The notes under the pieces were generated by a model, which had not been told where the DNA came from, ran no database searches, and saw nothing but the letters and a program-made list of their open reading frames with translations. Shown piece by piece: positions 15,264 through 18,725 of a stretch of 18,725 nt of DNA. A program made the position numbers and the translations under genes. Origin of the DNA: Gammaproteobacteria bacterium (GTDB lineage Bacteria; Pseudomonadota; Gammaproteobacteria; DSM-19610); the NCBI GenBank assembly GCA_011371465.1, contig DRQL01000111.1, positions 1 to 18,725 on the forward strand. The letters are read 5' to 3'. Each line of letters begins with the position of its first letter. Position 1 is the stretch's first letter.

Positions 15264-16199
15264 CTAGTTGGTGCGGGTGACATTGAGTTCAATATAGTAG
15301 GTGGCCATGGTTTCGTCCTCCCGTTCAGTCTGTGTTTCGTCGCGCCGCAGCGCCGCTTCGACACGTGCTGCCTGGATGGTGTCCCGGTCCAGTACCTGCG
15401 GATACAGGCGGAAGTGCCGGTCCACCTCCAGCGCACGCGTTGCCGCAAGCTGCTCGAAGCGTTGGCGCGCCGGGCGGTCCAGGTCCTGCAGCAGCAGCTG
15501 GCAGGGCGCCAGCCAGGCGAGGAAATCCCGCACCAGTTGCTGCTGGCTTGCTGACCAGCCATCTTCCCGCAGAAAGTAGCGCGGAAAATCGCCGGCCGGC
15601 AGGGTGCGGTTTTCCAGTTCGTCCTGCAGGTGTATGCCCTGCAGACCGATACCGGAGCCATCGGGACAGCGCCTGAACCACTGGGCTGCGGGCTGTGGCC
15701 CCGCGCGTTCGTTCACCAGTTGTGTCAGGTATTGCCCTGCCTGGCAGTCCGTTCCGGTGAGACCGGTCAGCGTTTCGGCGGATGATGAGCGGAAATTCCG
15801 GTGGCAGTCCTGGCCGGCTCGCCAGTCGATAAAACAGTCCAGTTCGAGCAGGCTGTTTTCGGTGGTGCTGTTCAGCAGTCCGAGCGGCCGGCCCTGCTGG
15901 TCCAGCAGCCAGAGTTCGGTCGTGTCCCGCAGCGGGAAGGGGACGTCAGTGTGGTGCTGCAACAGGTATGCATAGACCTGTGCGCCATATTGTTCCAGGA
16001 TCCTGAAATCTTCCGAAGGGTAGATAGCGCCGCGCTTCAATCCGGCCTGTTGTGACCAGCTGCCATAGCGGATTTCGCTGGTCTGCACCGGGATGTGGTC
16101 GGCGATATCGCTGACCAGCTCCGGATCCCGTACATAGATGTCCCAGTGCAGGCCATCCGTAGTAACCGCCTCGGCGCCCGCGTGGGTGATGATATTCAT
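15264..16199 (-). CDS. hypothetical protein, family not recognised
   Basis: This protein of about 311 residues is one I cannot assign to a named family. It looks soluble: no signal peptide, no membrane segment, and mixed charged and aromatic composition. Distinctive stretches are HWDIYVRDPELV near the N-terminus, EIRYGSWSQQAGLKRGAIYPSEDF, ELWLLDQQGRPLGLLNS and a final acidic-to-neutral tail MATYYIELNVTRTN. The pattern of short, well-formed motifs separated by variable loops suggests a real conserved protein. The ATG at 16199 follows CGCGGGGTC on the minus strand. A TTG at 16295 would overlap the upstream DUF3581 gene and is less likely. It is the third gene of a tight run (rluA, DUF3581, this gene). 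Confidence 0.75.
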   Translation of the reverse strand: MNIITHAGAEAVTTDGLHWDIYVRDPELVSDIADHIPVQTSEIRYGSWSQQAGLKRGAIYPSEDFRILEQYGAQVYAYLLQHHTDVPFPLRDTTELWLLDQQGRPLGLLNSTTENSLLELDCFIDWRAGQDCHRNFRSSSAETLTGLTGTDCQAGQYLTQLVNERAGPQPAAQWFRRCPDGSGIGLQGIHLQDELENRTLPAGDFPRYFLREDGWSASQQQLVRDFLAWLAPCQLLLQDLDRPARQRFEQLAATRALEVDRHFRLYPQVLDRDTIQAARVEAALRRDETQTEREDETMATYYIELNVTRTN

Positions 16200-16254
16200 G
16201 ACCCCGCGGAACGGGTTGAGCAGTCGTTGTGCGTGACACTCCAAGGCGGGAGGA

Positions 16255-16977
16255 TCAGCTTGCCAGGTTCTGTTTACGCGAATTGTAACTGTCAACCATG
16301 GTCTGTACCCGGTCAGCGTCGTAGGCGCGTAATCCGCTGATCACCATGGCTTTCTCCCCCCTGCCGACTTCTTCTCCAGCGGACTTCAGGCAGAATTCCA
16401 GGCGCACGTTGCCGCGCTTGCCGTCGACCTCGAGGACGGGCCGGGTCAGCTCCAGTTCCGGGTCCCTGAAATCCAGCCGGTCCAGGTCGATGGCCATGCT
16501 TTCATAGATGACCAGCGGGCGGTCCGGGTTGATCATTACCTGCTGTTCCGCCATCAGGGGGACCAGGATATGCGGGAAGGTCTGCCCGGAGAAGCGCACG
16601 TAACGGCTGGTGAGGTCGCGAATCAGTTCGCGATCGCGCGTGGTCTCGCCGGAGCGTTCCAGGCTGAGATATTTCCGGCCGTTGCCGTCGACGATATCCA
16701 GCGTCGCGGCCGTGGTGTCCGGGAAATCCAGTGCCACCCCGTCATTGACCATGCCGGAAAAGACAAAGCGCATTTTCTGGCTCAGCCCGCACTTCGCCAG
16801 GACCAGGGAGAACAGCAGGTCGCCCGGCACACAGAAACGTTTGGCATCCGGGTCGTGGATGGGGTTGAAGTCACCGGCGATGTGCTTGGCAAAATCGCTG
16901 GCCTGCTGGCGCGAGAAGATGACCTTCGAATGGTCTTCCGAGTAATAGTCTTCCAGTAACATGGGTTTCTGTTTCAT
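16255..16977 (-). CDS. DUF3581 family protein (hotdog-like)
   Basis: This 240-residue protein matches DUF3581, a gammaproteobacterial family of unknown function. Its N-terminal half has IAGDFNPIHDPDAKRFCVPGDLL (the DFNPIHD core is at 36-42), a motif shared in form with MaoC-like hydratases of the hotdog fold, so acyl-CoA or acyl-carrier binding is a reasonable guess but is not shown. There is no membrane segment or signal. The ATG at 16977 lies only one base past the rluA TAG stop, and the sequence around that stop (TTTTTAGGATG) leaves little room for its own ribosome binding site, so its translation is probably coupled to rluA. A TTG at 17001 would add eight residues. Confidence 0.88.
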   Translation of the reverse strand: MKQKPMLLEDYYSEDHSKVIFSRQQASDFAKHIAGDFNPIHDPDAKRFCVPGDLLFSLVLAKCGLSQKMRFVFSGMVNDGVALDFPDTTAATLDIVDGNGRKYLSLERSGETTRDRELIRDLTSRYVRFSGQTFPHILVPLMAEQQVMINPDRPLVIYESMAIDLDRLDFRDPELELTRPVLEVDGKRGNVRLEFCLKSAGEEVGRGEKAMVISGLRAYDADRVQTMVDSYNSRKQNLAS

Positions 16978-16978
16978 C

Positions 16979-17629
16979 CTAAAAAGGTGACGTACATTCA
17001 AATGTCATGAATTCCCGGGTGTGCGGGTGCGTAAAGGACAGTGCTTCCGCGTGCAGCATCAGCCGCTCGCTGTCGTCCTCTCCATCCGCGTACAGCCGGT
17101 CACCCAGGATGCCGTGTCCCAGGGCCCGCAGGTGAACACGCAACTGGTGCGTGCGGCCGGTGAGCGGCCGGAGTTCAACCCGGGTCGAGTGCCGCTCCCG
17201 GTCACGTTCGATGACCCTGAAACAGGTGGTGGATGGTTTGCCGTTTTCGCGGTCGACCTTCTGCCGGGGGCGGTTGGGCCAGTCGGCGGACAGGGGCAGG
17301 TTGATTTCACCCTCTGCCGCCTGCATGCAGCCGGAGACCACCGCGATGTAACGTTTCTGCACCCTGCGTTCCTGGAACAGCAGGCTGAGTTTGCGGTGTG
17401 TCGCCCTGTCCAGCGCCATCACCATGAGTCCCGATGTCTCCATGTCCAGGCGGTGCACCGTGACGGCATCGGGACAGGCAGCCTGTACTCTCGTGGCCAT
17501 GCAGTCCCGCCTGGAGGCACCACGGCCCGGCACCGACAGCAGTCCGGCGGGTTTGTTCACTACCAGCAGGGCTTCATCCCGGTAAAGGAATTCCAGTCCG
17601 GTATCTGCCGGGGGGCTGTACGGGTTCAA
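16979..17629 (-). CDS. rluA: RluA-family 23S rRNA/tRNA pseudouridine synthase
   Basis: This 216-residue protein is close in length to E. coli RluA (219), which modifies U746 of 23S rRNA and U32 of some tRNAs. It has FLYRDEALLVVNKPAGLLSVPG at the start of the domain, the catalytic D62 in HRLDMETSG and the substrate-binding RTHQLRVHLRALGHGILGD. There is no S4 domain, consistent with RluA rather than RluC or RluD. No ATG occurs before residue 44. The TTG at 17629 is preceded by AGGA at about eight bases, so a TTG start is likely. It leads the run with DUF3581 and the unknown protein, and is divergent from yheS. Confidence 0.92.
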   Translation of the reverse strand: MNPYSPPADTGLEFLYRDEALLVVNKPAGLLSVPGRGASRRDCMATRVQAACPDAVTVHRLDMETSGLMVMALDRATHRKLSLLFQERRVQKRYIAVVSGCMQAAEGEINLPLSADWPNRPRQKVDRENGKPSTTCFRVIERDRERHSTRVELRPLTGRTHQLRVHLRALGHGILGDRLYADGEDDSERLMLHAEALSFTHPHTREFMTFECTSPF

Positions 17630-17725
17630 TGTTCTTTATCCTGGTGTCGCGTCTGAACAGGCGTGTCCAGTTTATCCCGCTGCGCCGCTATTCTCCAGTG
17701 ATAACGCCTGTCCCGGGCGGCGGGT

Positions 17726-17731
17726 TACAAT
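17726..17731 (+). promoter_or_regulatory. candidate -10 element for yheS
   Basis: TACAAT at 17726-17731 matches five of six bases of the -10 consensus, in the 108-base gap between the divergent rluA and yheS starts. No good -35 is seen. Transcription would be expected to begin near 17738, which is the yheS ATG itself. Confidence 0.25.
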
Positions 17732-17737
17732 CGCAGC

Positions 17738-18725
17738 ATGTTAAGTTTCAGTGATCTCTCGCTACGGCGTGGCACACGGCTGCTGTTCGAACATGCCAGC
17801 CTGCAGATACATCCCGGGCAGAAAGTCGGGATTACGGGCGCCAACGGTTGCGGCAAATCGAGCCTGTTCGCATTGCTGCTCGACGAGCTGCACGCGGACT
17901 CGGGAGACCTGCACCGCCCGGCGGGCTGGGTGATTGCCCACGTTGCACAGGAAACTGCCGCGGACGACCAGGCCGCGATTGACTATGTGCTGGACGGCGA
18001 TGCCGAGCTGCGCGCGGTCGAGGCCGGGCTGGCACAGGCCGAGCAGGATGACCAGGGTGCACGCCTGGCGGTGCTGCACGAGCAGCTGGAACGCATCGGT
18101 GCCTACACGGCGCGCAGTCGCGCGGCGCAGCTGCTGCACGGACTGGGCTTCAGCAGTGCCGACGAAACCCGGCCGGTACGTGAATTTTCCGGCGGCTGGC
18201 GCATGCGTCTCAGCCTGGGTCGGGCGCTGATGTGTCGTTCCGACCTGTTGCTGCTGGACGAACCCACCAATCACCTGGACCTGGATGCGGTCATCTGGCT
18301 GGAAGGCTGGATGCGCAGCTACCGTGGCACCCTGCTGCTGATATCGCACGACCGGGACTTCCTGGATAACGTGTGCGACCACATCCTGCACATGGAGCAG
18401 CAACGCATCACCCTGTACAGCGGCAACTATTCCGCCTTCGAGCGGGTGCGTGCCGAGCGCCTCGCCGCCCGGCAGTCTGAATACCGCAAACAGCAGCGGG
18501 AGATCGCCCATATCCATGCCTATGTCGAGCGCTTTCGCGCCAAGGCGACCAAGGCGCGCCAGGCACAGAGTCGCCTGAAGGCGTTGCAGCGCATGGAGCA
18601 GATTGCCCCGGCGCATGTGGATTCACCGTTTCATTTCAGCTTTCGGGAGGCGGATAAAATGCCGGCTCCGTTGCTGAAGCTGAACGAGGTTGCGGCGGGC
18701 TACGCTGGCGACTGTATCTTCCAGC
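17738..18725 (+). CDS. yheS: ABC-F family ATPase YheS (3' end outside the window)
   Basis: The frame opens at ATG 17738 and stays open to the window edge, giving 329 residues of an expected 630 or so. The sequence follows E. coli YheS closely. Walker A is GANGCGKS (34-41), the ABC signature is FSGGW (150-154) and Walker B with the catalytic glutamate is LLLLDEPTNHLD (170-181, E175). Then come a switch histidine (ISHDRDFLDN) and the inter-domain linker with the conserved RFRAKATKARQAQSR segment. The second ATPase domain begins at the end (LLKLNEVAAGY). ABC-F proteins act on ribosomes during translation and have no membrane part. No ribosome binding site precedes the ATG. It is not fragmentary; it is simply cut by the window. 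Confidence 0.93.
   Translation, partial: MLSFSDLSLRRGTRLLFEHASLQIHPGQKVGITGANGCGKSSLFALLLDELHADSGDLHRPAGWVIAHVAQETAADDQAAIDYVLDGDAELRAVEAGLAQAEQDDQGARLAVLHEQLERIGAYTARSRAAQLLHGLGFSSADETRPVREFSGGWRMRLSLGRALMCRSDLLLLDEPTNHLDLDAVIWLEGWMRSYRGTLLLISHDRDFLDNVCDHILHMEQQRITLYSGNYSAFERVRAERLAARQSEYRKQQREIAHIHAYVERFRAKATKARQAQSRLKALQRMEQIAPAHVDSPFHFSFREADKMPAPLLKLNEVAAGYAGDCIFQ

Noticed and set aside
15164..15661. 165-codon minus-strand frame reading through the palindromic repeat
   Set aside because: Its C-terminal part is the translated repeat, and the rest lies out of frame within the unknown-protein gene.
1..18725. Defence island, toxin-antitoxin, CRISPR or prophage
   Set aside because: No spaced direct repeats, nucleases, transposases, integrases or toxin-like gene pairs are seen. 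The patatin has no defence-associated partner genes such as a CD-NTase.

Overview
The window looks like ordinary chromosomal DNA of a GC-rich gammaproteobacterium. Several proteins match E. coli families closely along most of their length: MepK, RluE, PpnN, DsbB, RluA and YheS. DUF1415 and DUF3581 proteins and a second, AsrA-like class of Lon point the same way. I would not name a genus. There are no rRNA or tRNA genes, insertion sequences, phage genes or CRISPR arrays. All recognised genes are intact, except that the ABC-F gene runs off the right edge.

Layout. (1) 1-3550: a Tat-exported murein endopeptidase (mepK, +) faces a lon-rluE pair (-) whose stop and start codons overlap. (2) 3551-3999: the largest non-coding gap, between divergent lon and a thiamine-binding-protein gene. 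It holds a tight group of DnaA-box-like 9-mers arranged as a palindrome, an AT-rich stretch with a perfect TATAAT, and a long leader. (3) 4000-5611: an MTH1187-family thiamine-binding protein, then a membrane protein with the M48 metallopeptidase layout but without its HExxH zinc motif. (4) 5854-10073: an RND efflux adaptor and pump, translationally coupled, with no outer-membrane channel gene. (5) 10179-13491: dsbB; a small unannotated reading frame with a strong ribosome binding site; ppnN (nucleotide nucleosidase); then DUF1415 and a glutathione S-transferase joined by an ATGA overlap. (6) 13439-17629, minus strand: rluA, DUF3581, an unrecognised conserved-looking protein, a palindromic repeat, a patatin-like phospholipase and a membrane-anchored glutaredoxin whose 3' end overlaps the transferase gene. 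(7) 17738 to the edge: yheS, divergent from rluA.

Functional themes are housekeeping: RNA modification and translation (RluE, RluA, YheS), protein quality control (Lon), thiol chemistry (DsbB, GST, glutaredoxin) and envelope functions (MepK, RND pump, patatin). I found no convincing new defence or mobile system. The items most worth a second look are the catalytically dead M48-like protein, the DnaA-box/palindrome cluster beside lon, the small frame ahead of ppnN, and the unknown protein in the rluA operon.
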